Shown: positions 39,339 through 52,542, counted from the first letter of the stretch. The stretch: DNA of 64,000 nt from Dasypus novemcinctus (GCF_030445035.2 NC_080688.1:64017449-64081448); one strand, 5' to 3'. The notes: generated from the letters alone by a model not told the origin. Program-made: numbers and translations.

Positions 39339-40599
39339 TCTACAAGACCTTTTATTAGGCAATACATTCTTAGATTTATACCAAAGACAGCAAAAGAAAA
39401 AAGAACTGACTCTTATGAAAATTAAAAACTTTTGTGCATCAGAGGACTTAAAGTAAAAAAACAACCTACAGAATGGGAGAATGTATTTTGAAACTACACA
39501 TATAGTAAAGGTTTAATATCCAGCGTATATAGAGAACTCCTACAACTTAACAACAAAAAGACAAACTAATGTGAAATGGGCCAAGGTCTTGAATTGTCAA
39601 TTATCCCAAAAAGATATGTAAATGGACAATAAGCACAGGAAAAGATGCTCAAATTATTGGTTTTTAGAGAAATACAAATAAAATCTACAATGAGACAGCA
39701 TTTTATACTCACTAGAATGGCTACATTTAAAAGTGGATATAACAAGTACTGACAAAGATGCAGAAAAATAAGACCACTTGTGCATTTTTGGCGGGAATGT
39801 GAAATGGTAGAACCACTATGGAAAACAGATTGATAGTGCCTCAGAAGTTATGTATAGCATAACCATATGACCCCACAATCCTACTTCTAGGTATATACCT
39901 AAAAGAACTGAAAGTAGGGACGCAGACAGATATATGTACAACAATGTTCACAGTAGGGATTATTCAGTAGCCAAAAGGTGGAAGCAACCCAAGTGTCCAT
40001 CAACCGATGAATGGATAAACAAAATATAATGTATACAGACAATGGAATATTATTCAGCCTTAAAAAATAATGAAGTTCTGTAACAACATGGATGAACCTT
40101 GAAGACATCATGTCCAGGAAATAAGTCAGACACAAATGGACAAATATTATAATAATGTACGTATCTGAAATAATTAGAATATACAAATTAATAGAGCCAG
40201 AGAAAGTAGATACTGGAGCTTGGGAACTAGAAGTTAATGCTAGTAGATACAGAGTTCCTGTTCGGGGTGATGAAAGAGTGTTGGTAATGGCTGGAGGTTA
40301 TGGTAGCACAACATTGTACATGTAATTAACACCACTGCATTGTATATCTGAGAGTGGTTAAAATGGGATATGATAGGGTAGACTTAAGCATTTCACTTCA
40401 ATGTACTCAAATTAATAAATATTTTAAATCTTACATCACATATGTATTTATATCTTAAAAAATCCTTCCATAATCTTTTTCTAAAACTTATCTAACGTTT
40501 TTATACTTGGAATTTATTTTTGTCAATGTCATAAGGTAGGCTAACTACCTCCCCCAACACAGATAACCAGGATACCGGCAGCAAACATTCAATTCTTTC

Positions 40600-41640
40600 T
40601 CTACTGATTTACGATGCTATTTTTGTTTCTAAGTGTTCTTTTTCAAGTCCATAGATGTCTGAAAAGAATGTATCTTCTGTAATCAATTGCTGGGTGCTTA
40701 TTAATTGTATTCTACCAAACTTTTATAATTTTATGATTTTTTCTACCAGTTTTTTAAATTACCAAGAAGTGTCTGTTAAAATCTCCCAGCATGACTAGAA
40801 ATGTGTTGATTTATCCTTATAATTCTGCCAATTTTTACCTTACAGATTATGCTTGGTATATTTTTTTCCATTTCCTTCCTTTGAAATTGTATCATCATAC
40901 ATTCAACTGGATTTTGTTTTATTTTTTTCTCTTTTAATCAGCAAATTTAACCTGAAATTATGTATTGGGTTTATGGAAATACTTAAGCTTATTTTCTACC
41001 AACAGTCTTTTTTTTTTCTTATGAAGATTTTTTTTTATTTTTCTCACCCACCTTCCCCACCCCACCCCACTCCCAGTTGTTGGCTCTCTGTGTTCACAAG
41101 CTTTGTGTTCTTCTGTGTCCGCTTGCATTCTTGTCAGCGGCCCCTGGAATCTGTATTTTGTTTTATTATGTCATCTTGCTGTGTCAGCTCTCTGTGTGTG
41201 CAGCACATTCCTGGGCAGGCTGCACTTTTTTCGCACTGGGCAGCTCTCCTTACGGGGCACACTCCTTGAGCATGGGGCTCCCCTACACGGGGGACACCCC
41301 TGCATGGCACGGCACTTCTTGCGCACATCAGCACCACATGTGGGCCAGCTTATCATAAGGGTCAGGAGGCCCCGGGTTTGAATCTTGGATGTCCCATGTG
41401 GTAGGCGGATGCCCTATCCGTTGGGCCAAATCCACTTCTCCCAACTGTCTTTTCCAATTCTGGTAACATTTTCTTTGTTTTTTCCTCCTTTCCTGTTCTC
41501 TATTGGAATTATCAAGTTTTCTCTACTCCCGTCCCCATCACCTTACTTGACCTGGATTTATACATTCCAACTCTTGGAAAGTGGGGAGAGGTAGATTTAC
41601 CCTTAAAATTTTTTTAAGGAAAACTTTACACTTTAAGTCA
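40600..41640 (-). mobile_element. Old L1/HAL1 fragment, antisense, split by a SINE
   Basis: Antisense L1-like phrases (aatctcccagcatgactag, ctgccaatttttaccttac) run to about 41000 and weakly resume after 41453. Confidence 0.55.
41012..41440 (-). mobile_element. DAS-type SINE
   Basis: Full antisense copy. A 13-bp duplication with one mismatch, ccaacagtctttt and ccaactgtctttt, lies at 40999-41011 and 41441-41453. Confidence 0.93.
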
Positions 41641-41691
41641 ACTACTCAGTGGGTTGCAGATGAAAACAGGAGCCCGATCAAAAACCACAAC

Positions 41692-42040
41692 AGGGAAGCA
41701 GATGTGGTTCAACCAGCTGGGTACCCACCTATCATAAAGGAGGTCCCAGTCCCTCCTAAAAACAACAAGCAGACACCACAACGAGCTAAATGCCACACCC
41801 AATGCGGTGAGCAGATGCCTAAACAAGCAGAAATCACAGGCCAGCAGAAGCCACAGCCTGTGGGAAAAGATGTGGCTCAGGCCTTTGGGCATCTGCCTCC
41901 CAAGTGGGAGGTCCCAAGTTTAGTTTCCCGGGTCTCTTGGAAAAGGCAAGCAAACAATGAGCAGATAGCTGAGTGGGAACAACCTTCAGGGTTGTGGGGA
42001 TTAAAAATAACAATAAAGGAATTTAAAAGCAAAAAAAAAA
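41692..42040 (+). mobile_element. Old dimeric DAS-related SINE
   Basis: Two eroded heads, at about 41694 (gaagcagatgtggttcaac) and 41864 (gatgtggctcaggcctttgg), a CA-rich linker and a poly(A) tail at 42033-42040. Confidence 0.78.
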
Positions 42041-43863
42041 ACTCTCACAAGGATAAGGAGAAGAGGTATGGAGAAAACAGAATCCTCAGAAGGTTAAGGA
42101 ACAAAAAACACCAGTTGATTTTTTGACAGGAAGAAGTGAAGAGTCAGAAGGTGGAGAGGAGATAAAACAGAAATGGGTGAGAGCTATCTGAGAAGCAATG
42201 AGATCCTTAGATATGCTGTCCCATTTTATGTCATGGGTAACTGCTCCCTGCTTTCTTCACAAAACTAAATGTTTATTCTCTGCAGAGGGTAAGGTATTCT
42301 TGGACTTGGATGTAGATACCATAAGGAAAGGAGAGGAAGTAAATATCATGTGATATTTAAGTCCATCCAAAGACCAATGATTTTTCTAGGTCCTCTATAG
42401 AGGATGAGGCTTGTTTCTCCCAGAGGCCATATATTTCAATGACAATGGAACCATTTTATGCTTGTTTGTTAGCATACAGTCCCCAGAGTTTTATCTCCTT
42501 TCCCTGAATGGCATTACAACCCAGACCCCAGCTACAGATCCTTATTATAGTACAATCCCCAAAGCCAGCTTTTCCTTAACACTAACTTTTGATCATTCTG
42601 TTAAGTTTTTAGTACCTACAGACTTCCTTTTCTCTCTCACTTTTTCAAGCTCAATCATATACATAAAGAGAAAACTTGTCTTATATTTTATCCAACATTT
42701 TCATGAGTGTGCAGCAGGAAAAGGGCATAATATATCTGTTCCAGCATGTCTGTCTGTATAATTTTAAGAAATTTAGATAAAGAGAAAATAGCCAATAATG
42801 GCAAAAACTGAAGAAAATAGTATGATAGTTTAGAAAAGACTACTAAACTTAATAGGAATTTACTGGTATCTTCTCAATGGGTAGTGGGAAAGGGAACAAG
42901 AAAAAGTGGTCAAAAAAAAGAAAACACGTCACAACTGGTAGAGAACAAAGAGTGATTAAAATGAATGGAGGAAAGAGAAATTCCAATATCATCAAACTGT
43001 AGAGAAATACAAAATACTCCTTTAATATATAAATTTTTATTTCAAAAGAAAATTAAAGTTCGATATCTTAACATAACAAAGTACATAAATATGATGGTGT
43101 TACCTCATATAGAACACCTTAGGTACCACAGGAAATACGATAAAATCACTTTTAGATTTTTGGCAATCCATGCTCAAACATGTTTCACACCGAGTGTAGG
43201 GAAAAAATCTGGATTTTTACAACTCGTTTAGTTAAAGAAATCAGTAATAACCAGGACAATAGGAAGCAATAAAAAAAAGTACATAAAAACAAAATTTTTA
43301 AAAACAGATTTCTCAATTCTCACTTTGCTTTTTCCCCAGAAGTTGTAAGCTAGTAAGGAAAGACACTGCCAAATGAAACCTAAATTGGCCCTATGAAGAA
43401 CGATGGGTAAATGTGCCTATCAAACAAAACAAATAGAAAACCTTTATGCGTTCAATTTTACGGACTGTCAAACCTAATCCTAGGGTTTGAATTTAACCCT
43501 AAAAGTCAGTCATTAGTTCATCAAAGTCAACATTACATAGGGATTGCTGTGTAAAGACAATACCTGTTCTTTACTACTTAAGAGTTATATTCCTTTCCAC
43601 AGTTAATGAGTTGTGTGGAATCCACAGCACTATAAGCAGCTTATAAACATAACAAATTACATACTGGTTTATCATCCCCAGTTTATAAAATAGTACCTAT
43701 CAGCAGACCACACAAGTCCAGACTCAAATCAGCATGAATATTAAATAGTCCAACTGCCCTTCAAACCCCAGAATCTGTTTGATTCTCAGGAAACTAACTT
43801 ATACCCAAGTCAATATGTGTGTATGGTCCTCAAGTTTTAAAAGTTCAATTAAAGCCTACAATA
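42041..43863. other. Unassigned intronic sequence
   Basis: About 1.8 kb with no gene. Short open frames here have no recognisable domain. Confidence 0.45.
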
Positions 43864-44057
43864 GCACTGTCCATTAGCACTTTCTACAATGATGGAAATG
43901 CCCTATGCTCGTGCTGTCCAATTTAGCAGCCACTATTCACACGTGACTATTTAAATTCAGATTAAAGTTAAGGAACATTTAGTTCCTCAGTCACACTAGC
44001 CACTTTTCAAATGCTAAATAGCCACAAGTGACTGCTGGTTACCGTACAGGACCGTGC
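43864..44057 (+). mobile_element. MER-type hAT DNA element
   Basis: Ends are gcactgtcc (43864-43872) and ggaccgtgc (44049-44057), inverted with one mismatch. The interior has tagcagccactattcacac and aatagccacaagtgact. Confidence 0.7.
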
Positions 44058-44069
44058 AAGACTACAGCA

Positions 44070-46280
44070 AACATTTTTCTCTAAGACCTACTGCTCCTCT
44101 GGCGGTTCGAAGTCGTCTTGGGGCTAAGAAATAGAGGAAAACTAAGCAGGCAGAGCTTCAGCAACTGCCCATCACTCCCCTCTCCTCCTTCCCCACCAAG
44201 AGCTCTTTACTCCTTTTATCTGTTTTATATTTTGAGATTCTGCAAAGTATTTTTTTTACAGCGTCCTGATTGCTGTTGTGTGAGTAGGTACATGTGTGCT
44301 TTAAGTTTGGAAACTATGGTTTGGAGCAGAAATGTCCAATGCACAAATCTCAGGACAAAGCTGGACCCTGCTGATACTTAAAAAGAAAAATTTAATTGGT
44401 CAGCTACCACTATATGAAGTACCCAGAAAGACTGGTCAAAACATGGAAAATGTTTATTTACCATCACAGATAGAGAGCCTCTGCAGTCAAAAAATATTTT
44501 TTTTAAAAAGGCTCCAAAAGTTCATTCAAGTCAAGAAAGCAAGCTTGTGGACGCAGCTCCACTGCACCATTCATCATGTATTTACACTGTGAACCTAGCA
44601 AGCAAGTCAGATTTACTGTCCCCTTTATAAAGGATGTGATTAAGATGGAGCATTTTCTTAGTATTTGCAATACCTTAAATAAACATTACTCTTTATAGAA
44701 TTTCTGCAAGTAGTTGAAGCAGCATATGAAAATGTACTTTAAACACATGGAAGCTAGAAGATCACAGATTTACTATGCTACTTCCACAGATAAAGATTCT
44801 TTTGTTAATTAAATGACTCAAGATAATGAACTTGTTGGACTTCTGGTGACACATTCAAGATAAGATTATTCTTGCTTTACTTGTAATTGAATACATTAAA
44901 TCTGAAACTATCCTACCTCCCTTCCCCAGGAGGGAGGTAAGGCACTGTAGATTATTCAAGGACATGCAGGTTTTCAGAAGCAAACTGGACATGTGTATTG
45001 AGCAGACGGCAACTGCACACTTACCTTGCACTGTTCTACAGCCCTGAGGCCAACAAATTCCCAGACTTTGAAAAAGTACAGAGCTATCTGGAAGAATTAG
45101 TGACAAAATCATAGTAAATTCACATCTGTCCTATTAGCAAGGCTCAATTTGAAATAAGAGGAACCAACCCATCAAGCTAAAAGGAAAACCGCCCCTGATC
45201 TTGAATGTGAGGCAAGGTGTAAGTCACAGAATTATCCTAGCATTGCTGGCTATCTGGCCAAATTAGCCGCAGTCTCTGAATCTATCTACCTTGGCAAAAT
45301 TTATATTATCCCTATAAGAAACTCCTGGAATTGAAGCTGAGAGCTCCCTTTGAAATGTAACTCTAGAATCAGCTTGAAATATGCTCTAACTGAATATGTG
45401 AGTTATACCATGTCTAGTGACATGGTCAAATTTAATCAGTGACTAGTAATAAACCTCTGTGAGTTCTTATATGACAAAAGTTAGATTACCTTTGTATTAC
45501 TGCTTTTAAAAAATTACTTTCTATTTAATAGCCAAGCCTACATATTATCAGGTTACCAGTAAACACTTGATGGAGATGCTGGTTTAGAAAGTAGTCAGAA
45601 GACAGAGGAAACAAAAAAAAATTATCAAGGCTAATGGTGGGGAGAAATCACATAGAGGCGGCAACAGAGAAACTGGCCCACTGTCCACACTTGCTGAGTC
45701 CTGGAAATCTCTAACACACTTTATCTGAAAGCCTGAGGGAAAAGTTTCACATGATACTCTAGCAGATTGACAAAATGACTGCCTTACTTTGAAGAAAAGG
45801 TATGGCGTGGGGTGCTACCCCTCATTTATTAAGAGTTTGCTTTTCTTTACTACTGGACTAGAATAAAATATTTTTCTGTCTGCAATTATGGCTGTCTGAA
45901 AGGAAAAACAAATGAACTTCTTGGTCATGTAGGTACTCTGGATCTTTCATGAACTAAGTCATTCGATACAGCTGAGAGATTTACCCCTTTAGTAACATTT
46001 ATTCCTCGTCCTGAATAATGATATAAAGTATATTACGTATATTACTGTACTCTAAAAAAGATTTTCCCAATATGATTTAACCTAATTGATGAACATTCGT
46101 TACCATGCTTTCAGGTCTGGTCCTGCACTGAATGGCTCCAACATGCTAGTTAGGCTTTGAATATTTGTTTTTGTGCCTTGTACTTATATCCTCACCAGGC
46201 TATTATTCCTTTTTTTTCCAACAGACAGTAAACTAACAGTTCCCTATTCTCCTACCCACCCAGCCATGCACCACTCTACC
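44070..46280. other. Unassigned intronic sequence
   Basis: About 2.2 kb without SINEs and with no gene. Part may be unique, possibly conserved, intron. Confidence 0.45.
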
Positions 46281-46315
46281 CCACCACCACCACCACCACC
46301 ACCACCACCACCACC
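46281..46315 (+). repeat. (CAC)n microsatellite
   Basis: About eleven CAC/CCA units. It is the complement-type partner of the (TGG)n near 4.1 kb but in a different context. Confidence 0.95.
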
Positions 46316-46599
46316 CCCATAACCTCCCACACAACCACAATCTACTTTTTCTAATCTACTGTGGGCCTGGAAGACAGGTAACTAAACTTGTTAGAAACAT
46401 TTTAAATAAATGTCAACAGGCTTTGATTAGGGGTCTTACAAGGAGAGTCTCCTGTGACTGAAGCTTTAAGGTATGGAACTTGGACGATTTGACTACTCCA
46501 GGCTTAGTCAAATTGCTTAGTTTCTAGTTGTCAAATACATTTCATTATAGGTCAAGGAAAAGAGTGTATACAAGTCACTTAGCTCAGAAAGAGCACAAA

Positions 46600-46830
46600 C
46601 AACTAGAATACAACAAGAGATCATTCGCAAAGGCCCGTTATGTACAGGCAGTGTTCTAGTTACTTTGTGATTATTCAATCATTACAATAACCTGAAGAAG
46701 TATTATCTCCATTTTCAGTCAGAAAACCAAGGCTCAAGAATTAAGTAATTGCCCAGCCTAATAATTAAGAAGCCAAATATTAACCTAGGTCTCTTTGACT
46801 CTTTCCATCACTCTTTCCATGGCCTTTCTA
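46600..46830 (+). mobile_element. MIR element
   Basis: MIR-like order: caggcagtgttctagttact, acaataacctgaagaagta, attaagtaattgcccagcc. Confidence 0.75.
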
Positions 46831-47045
46831 CTGCATGATAGCTGTCTAATCCTTATTCTCAGTTTAGCTGATTTCACACTGTTCATGATCCTTTCACTGG
46901 AACCTATTTTAAGTTTGCTTTCTTTACCATACCAGGTTCCATAATTAAAGTGCAATGGAATATGAAACGAAGACCTAAAAATTAAGCTTAGCTTTACATA
47001 TGTCCATCTATTTAACAACAAATCTGAGACTGAAAGGCTGGCCTT

Positions 47046-47444
47046 TGTTTTTATTTTTTATTTATTCCCCCCCTCTCCAGTTGTCTGCTCTCTGTGTCCA
47101 ATCACTGTGTATTCTTTTGTGACCGCTTCTATCCTTATCAGTGGTACCGGGAATCTGTGTTTCTTTTTGGTGTGTCATCTTGTTGTGGCAGCTCTCCGTG
47201 TGTGCGGTGCCATTCTTGGGCAGGCTGCACTTTCTTTCACGCTGGGCGGCTCTCCTTACGGGGCGCACTCCTTGCGCACGGGGCTCCCCTACATGGGGGA
47301 CACCCCTGCATGGCAGGGCACTCCTTGCGCACATCAGCACTGCACTTGGGCCAGCTCCACACGGGCCAAGGAAGCCCGGGGTCTGAACCGCAGACCTCCC
47401 ATGTGATAGGTAGACACCCTATCCACTGGGCCACGTCCGCTTCC
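47046..47444 (-). mobile_element. DAS-type SINE
   Basis: Full antisense copy of the high-CpG subfamily. A short duplication ctggcctt lies at 47038-47045 and 47445-47452. Confidence 0.93.
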
Positions 47445-47670
47445 CTGGCCTTACCTTTGATTTGTAGACTGTACAAAAATGGTGAGGGTACTCCAAAAAA
47501 TACCCTGACTGTTTCCAGTGACACTGTTGACTTAACACTTCACAGCTTCCCTAGAGCTGTGCTGTCCTCCATCTCTGACAGAAAGCAATGCAAGCATACT
47601 TCAGGACTGGTTCAGTAATGAATTTATTATATGTTCCCTCATAGTGTAATATAATTTTCTTCCTCTAAAC

Positions 47671-47865
47671 CAGGAGTTCTTAAAAAGGAGTCCGTAAGCT
47701 TGAATTGAAATTAAAAAAAAAAAAACATTATTCTTGTGGGGACATGTCGGTGTGGGTGATATACTTACTAAATAATACACAGTATAGTGTGGACTTAGTA
47801 AGGGGTCCATGATTTCACCTGACTGGCAAAGGGGTCTGTGGAACAAAAAAGATTAAGAACCCCTG
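47671..47865 (+). mobile_element. Non-autonomous hAT (MITE-like) element
   Basis: Terminal inverted repeats caggagttcttaa and ttaagaacccctg, and a perfect 8-bp target duplication ctctaaac at 47663-47670 and 47866-47873, identify a hAT insertion of 195 bp. It carries no transposase. Confidence 0.88.
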
Positions 47866-47879
47866 CTCTAAACATTGGG

Positions 47880-48866
47880 GGAGGAAGGGAGAAGAGGACA
47901 GTGAGCAAAAGAAATTTCCACTTTTCTAATTCCATTAAGGAACAGGGGACCTACCTGCTCACTGTTAAATGCTTTAGTGCCTAGTTCAGAGCCTGACACA
48001 GAAAATCCTATTTGGTGAATAAAATGTATAACCTCGCCTGAACTGAATTTATTACTTTTTTTTACATACCCTTGTAATACTTAGTGGAAAACATCTTCCT
48101 TCTTACAGAAAATAAAGGAATAAAATAGATTCTCTACTCCCATCAAAAAAAAAGGAACCAAAAAGACATGCCTCTCTCCACCCTCTAAAAAATGACTCCT
48201 GTCCCAAGAATATGAATAAACCTCCATCTGCTAGACTTTGCACTAAACAAAGCTTTTACATGCATTACAAAAACACCTGTGTGAAAATCATGGCTTTTGG
48301 AGTCCTGAAGTAAAACATCAACAGAATCAAAACCAAATAAGACTAAGGAAAGCTTTTAGACCTAAAGGCCAAAACTGAAAAAAAATTGCAAAATGTAAAA
48401 CCTCAGTAAGTCTTTGATCAACAGTTATTGCAACTAAATTGAGTGTTTTCAACTCATACTTTCTCACAATGAAGAATTATGAGATTACAGCAACTTATTT
48501 CTAATATTTACAACAAGAAAACTGAAAAGGCACCTCTTGCCATTTTGAAGTAGAAAAAACCTTTGTTCCTATTAAGGAGAACTTCTGTTGTAGTGAGTGG
48601 TTGAAATATACAAAATTATCCCGAATATTCCAATTTAAGAGTCAAAACACATACCAAGCCTGAGAGAGTCACAAACAATAGGAAATTACTCTGCACAGTT
48701 CCTTGCAAGACTAAGGTGTTGCTACAAAATATAAAAAAAGTCAAGTTCTTTCCCAGAGCAATTACTTAATTAAAACAAGCCAGACAAGAATATTTTCAAT
48801 GACATTAATCAAAATTAGCCAACGAACTTGTTTAAACTCAGTTACACCCAGTATATTTTTAACATT
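47880..48866. other. Unassigned intronic sequence
   Basis: No gene is seen and I name no repeat. Confidence 0.45.
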
Positions 48867-48879
48867 AAGAATATAAATG

Positions 48880-49316
48880 GGGGAAGCAGATGCAGCTCAA
48901 GCAACTGGGCTCCTGTCTACAATATGGAAGTCCAGGGTTTGATACCTAGGGCCTCCTGGTGCATGTGGCAAGCTGGTGCATGTGGCCAGCTGGCCCATGC
49001 AGAGTACCGCCCCATGCAGGAGTGCTGCCCTGCACAGAAGTGCTGCCCTGGTCAGGAGTGCTGGCCCATGTGGAGAGTTGGCATAGCAAGATGACACAAC
49101 AAAAAGATACAAAGAGGAGAAATAATAGGAGATTCAGCAGGGGGCTGAGGTGACGCAAGAGAATGATCCCTCTCTTCCACTCCAGAAGGTCCCAGGATCC
49201 GTTCCCAGAGCCACCTAATAAGAACACAAGCAGACACAGAAGAACACAACAAATGGACACAGAGAGCAGACAATAGAGGGAGGGGGGAGAAATAAATAAA
49301 TCTTAAAAAAAAAAAA
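48880..49316 (+). mobile_element. Dimeric DAS-related SINE
   Basis: The first head is at 48880 (gggaagcagatgcagctcaa), with a GC-rich middle of repeated gagtgctg-type units. The second unit is near 49143 (gctgaggtgacgcaagagaa). It ends in a poly(A) tail. Near-identical flanks aagaatataaatg and aagactataaatg lie at 48867-48879 and 49317-49329. Confidence 0.88.
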
Positions 49317-49329
49317 AAGACTATAAATG

Positions 49330-49700
49330 CTATACACTTCAACTCATGAATAAAGTACAAAATACTACTCAGCAATAAAAAGGAATAAACAGATATATGC
49401 AACATGATGACTCTCAAATGTGTAAGCAAATAAAACTGGACTCAAAAGGTCATGCAATCTATGGTTCCACTGACAGGACATGTGGAAAAGGAAATATTAT
49501 AGGACTAGAAAATAGAGTAATGATTGAAAGGGGATGAAGTTGATTTATAAAGGAGTAGCATGAGGAAATTTTTAGGAGTGATAAATTGTTCTTTATTTTG
49601 TTTGTGGGGGTGGTTTACTGCACTATACATTTGTATAAACTCCCAAAACCACACACAAAAAGTGAATTTTACTTTATATAAATATTTTAAAGTAAATCTT
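49330..49700 (+). mobile_element. Old L1 3' fragment
   Basis: L1 3' phrases: ctactcagcaataaaaagga, caacatgatgactctcaaa, ggtggtttactgcactatac. Confidence 0.75.
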
Positions 49701-51149
49701 AAAGTGTGTTTTAATTCAGATAAAATATAATGAACTTCCTCTCATTCAGATTAAAAAATAGAGTATAAGTGGGTCCTCACCTTAGAAATGCCCAAAGACC
49801 TAAACTATTTTTATTTTCTACAAACTACACAGCTAATTTTATAGTGAAAATTAAGGAACTCTAAAAATAAAATCAGTGTTACTTTCTGATTTCAATATAA
49901 ACACTTTGCTAAATAACCTTTTGGTGGAAGAAATTCTTTAAATATCCTGTAAGATTTTTTAAGACAAAAACCCTTAAACTATGACACATTCACAAAATCC
50001 ATTTTTGTTTATTCCTCTAGTCTCTGTGTTATATTTGCTCCACGTATTCATATATTAAAACTGTTCAAACTTCATTTTACTCTTTGATTTAATCTTCTAT
50101 GTAAGAAGGAATTTTTTTTAATATACTTTCAGCTTAAAAATAGCAACTTATTGTCTTCTTAGGCACAAAATAAACATCCATACTATCAGTGATACATGAT
50201 CAATTCATATGAGATCAGAAGAGATGAAAAATGAAAAGTAAATAATCATTTAGAATTCTGGAAACTAATTCCATTTTCAGAGACCAGTTTTGAAAAGATG
50301 AAATTACTCCCAAGTTTGCATGATCATTTATTTACTTACAATTACTTTACATGTGTAGTTCTAAACGTTAAAACACCAAGCTAGAATCCTCCCAACTACA
50401 GCAAACAAGAAGTAATTTTGATGGATAATTCATTTTACCTAGCGATTCTTTTTAATAGACAAAGCTGTAGCATTTGGATTTTAAAGAGTCAAGAGGAAGG
50501 AATAACAAAACCAACCTAGGTATTGTTTTTCTTTTGTTTGGGATCAAAAGGAAACCATCACCACATAAAAGACAGAAGTATATCCAAGGGCAGTATCCCC
50601 CAGTAGAAAATATAAGAATTAAGGCTGCGATTTTGAAAACCCAATTTTAAAGATGTGAAATCAATGAGCATGCTTTTTAAAGGCATGTGATAAAAACGAA
50701 TAGCCCTCACTCACAGAGCAACTTTCACGAGTGAGTAAAGAACGATCTCAAGAGAGTATCAGCCGTGTGCGTGTTCTTATGAGTACGCACAATTCAGAAC
50801 CCGAGACTATTATGGTTAACAAAGGTTACAGGACCCAAAAAAAAGTGGAAGCAAAGTATCACACGCGCTTCTAACACAGCTCCACAACAACTTCTGAAAT
50901 TAAGAGCTTTGTCCCTCGGCTTTAAAAATCAGAACCACAAACCATGAAGTGTGTTAAGTTACCAGTGGAGGAGAAAAGACACAATCGGCCCCCGCTCCCG
51001 AGACAGGCTGGGCCGGGCAACTCCGGGGCGCGGAGCTGTGACATTCGGCCCCTTCCCTCCCTGCTTGTCCCTGGCCTCCTCGGTCCCCGCACACCCGAGC
51101 CGGGCGCTCCCACCACCCCAGCCTCGCCACACCCCAACCCCCAACCCAC
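49701..51149. other. Intron 1 sequence just downstream of the promoter
   Basis: Free of SINEs, as is common near promoters, and with no gene. GC content rises from about 50.9 kb. Confidence 0.5.
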
Positions 51150-51220
51150 CATGGCCATGTGACACGCGAATCTCACCGACCCAAGCCTAGCCCCAAAGGC
51201 CCACCGTGCACGGAGGCTTT

Positions 51221-51223
51221 ACC
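51221..51223 (-). other. SMAD2: Candidate alternative exon 1 splice donor
   Basis: The minus strand reads CGTCCAG|GTAAAGCC, close to the ideal U1 consensus. It lies about 410 bp downstream of the preferred exon 1 donor. Known SMAD2 has alternative first exons, so this donor could serve one of them. No transcript evidence is available here. Confidence 0.5.
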
Positions 51224-51631
51224 TGGACGGAGGGTCTAGGTCCCGACCCGTCAGACTCGGGGGGTCCGGGACCTTTTGTTCCTTCCTCTTCCGAAGGGGA
51301 TGGAGGGGGCTGGGAGGGGAAGAGGGGAATGGTCGACGTGAGGCGGAACTGAAAACACTCTCCTCGCCGCCCGTCCTCCCGCCCCGCCCCGCCCCCCGGG
51401 GCCAGTGCCCGGCCCGCAGCTCTGTGCGCGCCGGGAGGGGTACCCCGGGCCGCCGCCCGCCGGGGAGGGAGGGGGTGGGGATGCGCGCGTCTCGCCGCCG
51501 CCCCTCCTCCCCTCACGCGCGCGCCCGCATCCCTTCCGCGGGCCCAGCCCTCCCTCGCCGCGCCCGCCGCCCCACCTCCGCTTCCGCCCTCCGCCCTCGC
51601 GCCGCCGGCCGCAGCGGCGTAGCGCTCCCAC

Positions 51632-51985
51632 CTCGGGGCGGCTCGCTCGGCGCTCGCTGCTGCTGGCTGGCGAGCTGCTTCTCCGCCGCCGCGGCCGCGC
51701 GGGTAGACCCGCCTCCCACCCGGGGCCGCGAGCCCCGCCGATTCGCCGGCGCAGCCCCGGGGCTGGCACCCTGCCGCCTGCTGATTGGCGCCCCCACCCG
51801 CCCGTTAGGGCGCGAGGAACGGCGGCCGAGCGGAACGCTCCGCGCGCCCAGAAGACAGAGGCAGCGGAGGAGAGAAGGAAGGCGGCCGGGAGCAGAGGGA
51901 CGGGCCGGGGGCGAGCGGAGCACGGCGAGTCGCGGGCCACTACCTCCCCACCTCCCTTCCCTTCGGCCCACCCCGCCCTCCTGAC
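51632..51985 (-). other. SMAD2: SMAD2 exon 1, untranslated (approximate)
   Basis: Read on the minus strand, this GC-rich block ends in CCGCCCCGAG|GTGGGAG, an acceptable donor at 51631-51630. Internal landmarks such as GCCCTAACGGGCGG, GGCGCCAATCAG and GAGAAGCAGCTCGCCAGCC agree with my memory of the human SMAD2 5' leader. The start near 51985 is placed from the same recollection and is only approximate. It contains no start codon in frame with exon 2. The exon is non-coding and lies inside the CpG island. A stronger donor further downstream (51222-51221) could define an alternative or longer first exon. Confidence 0.72.
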
Positions 51986-52542
51986 TGGACCGGCGGCGCC
52001 CGCAGCCAATGGGCGCGCGGGCTGGCCGGGGTGTGAGCCGCGCGTCGTGTGCCTTGAATCGGAAGGGAGACGTCGCTCGCTGATTGGTCCCGCCTCCCTC
52101 GTAGAGCGTGAGGCGAGGCGCGGCCGGGCTGGCTGAGGCCGGGGAGGGGTGGGACGGCCGCGGTTTCGGCTGATTTCGTCCCCGGCGCGCTCCCAGAAGA
52201 GACCTGGGGAGGGAGGGAGTGCAAGACACGTAACCTGCCGCGCTGAAAAAATAATCCCGGCGACCACCGATCTCTCGGCCTCGGCCTTGGGCAGGCTCCC
52301 CAGGCCCTTGCCAGCGCCATTGGGTGGGGCCTGCTGGGGGCCCGCCGCCTGGTCCATTTTCCGTAGTTGAGCCACGAGTGGACACGTGCTCGTTGCCTGT
52401 GGAGGCTCGGGCCCGCCCCGAAGATTGCACGAGCACGGGCAGAAAGGGGGTTCCGGGAAAAGCCCGAGTAGCCAACCCGCACCTGGACGCGCCCACAAGC
52501 CAAGGAGCGGGCGAGTGGGCGGGGCCCCTCGTGGTGTTGAGT

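Larger units (their letters stand above)
32590..40430 (+). mobile_element. Long, much-interrupted L1
   Basis: An ORF1-type region (about 32640-33230 and 33640-34050) is followed by ORF2-type sequence. The ORF2 part includes a reverse-transcriptase-region remnant near 37680-37860 (caagtgggatttatcccagg). The 3' end near 39700-40430 has gaagcaacccaagtgtccat and caatggaatattattcagcc. Four SINEs, a tRNA-like short SINE, an LTR-like block and a 365-bp foreign insert break it up. Stops and frameshifts are frequent, so it is inactive. Confidence 0.88.
17543..51631 (-). other. SMAD2: SMAD2 intron 1 (~34 kb)
   Basis: This is the interval between the candidate exon 1 donor (51631-51630, GAG|GTGGGA) and the exon 2 acceptor. 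Its length is close to what I recall for human intron 1. It is packed with L1, DAS SINE, L2, MIR and MER sequence, and I see no other coding exon in it. Confidence 0.85.

Noticed and set aside
32590..40430. Active L1
   Set aside because: Frequent stops and frameshifts and several nested insertions.
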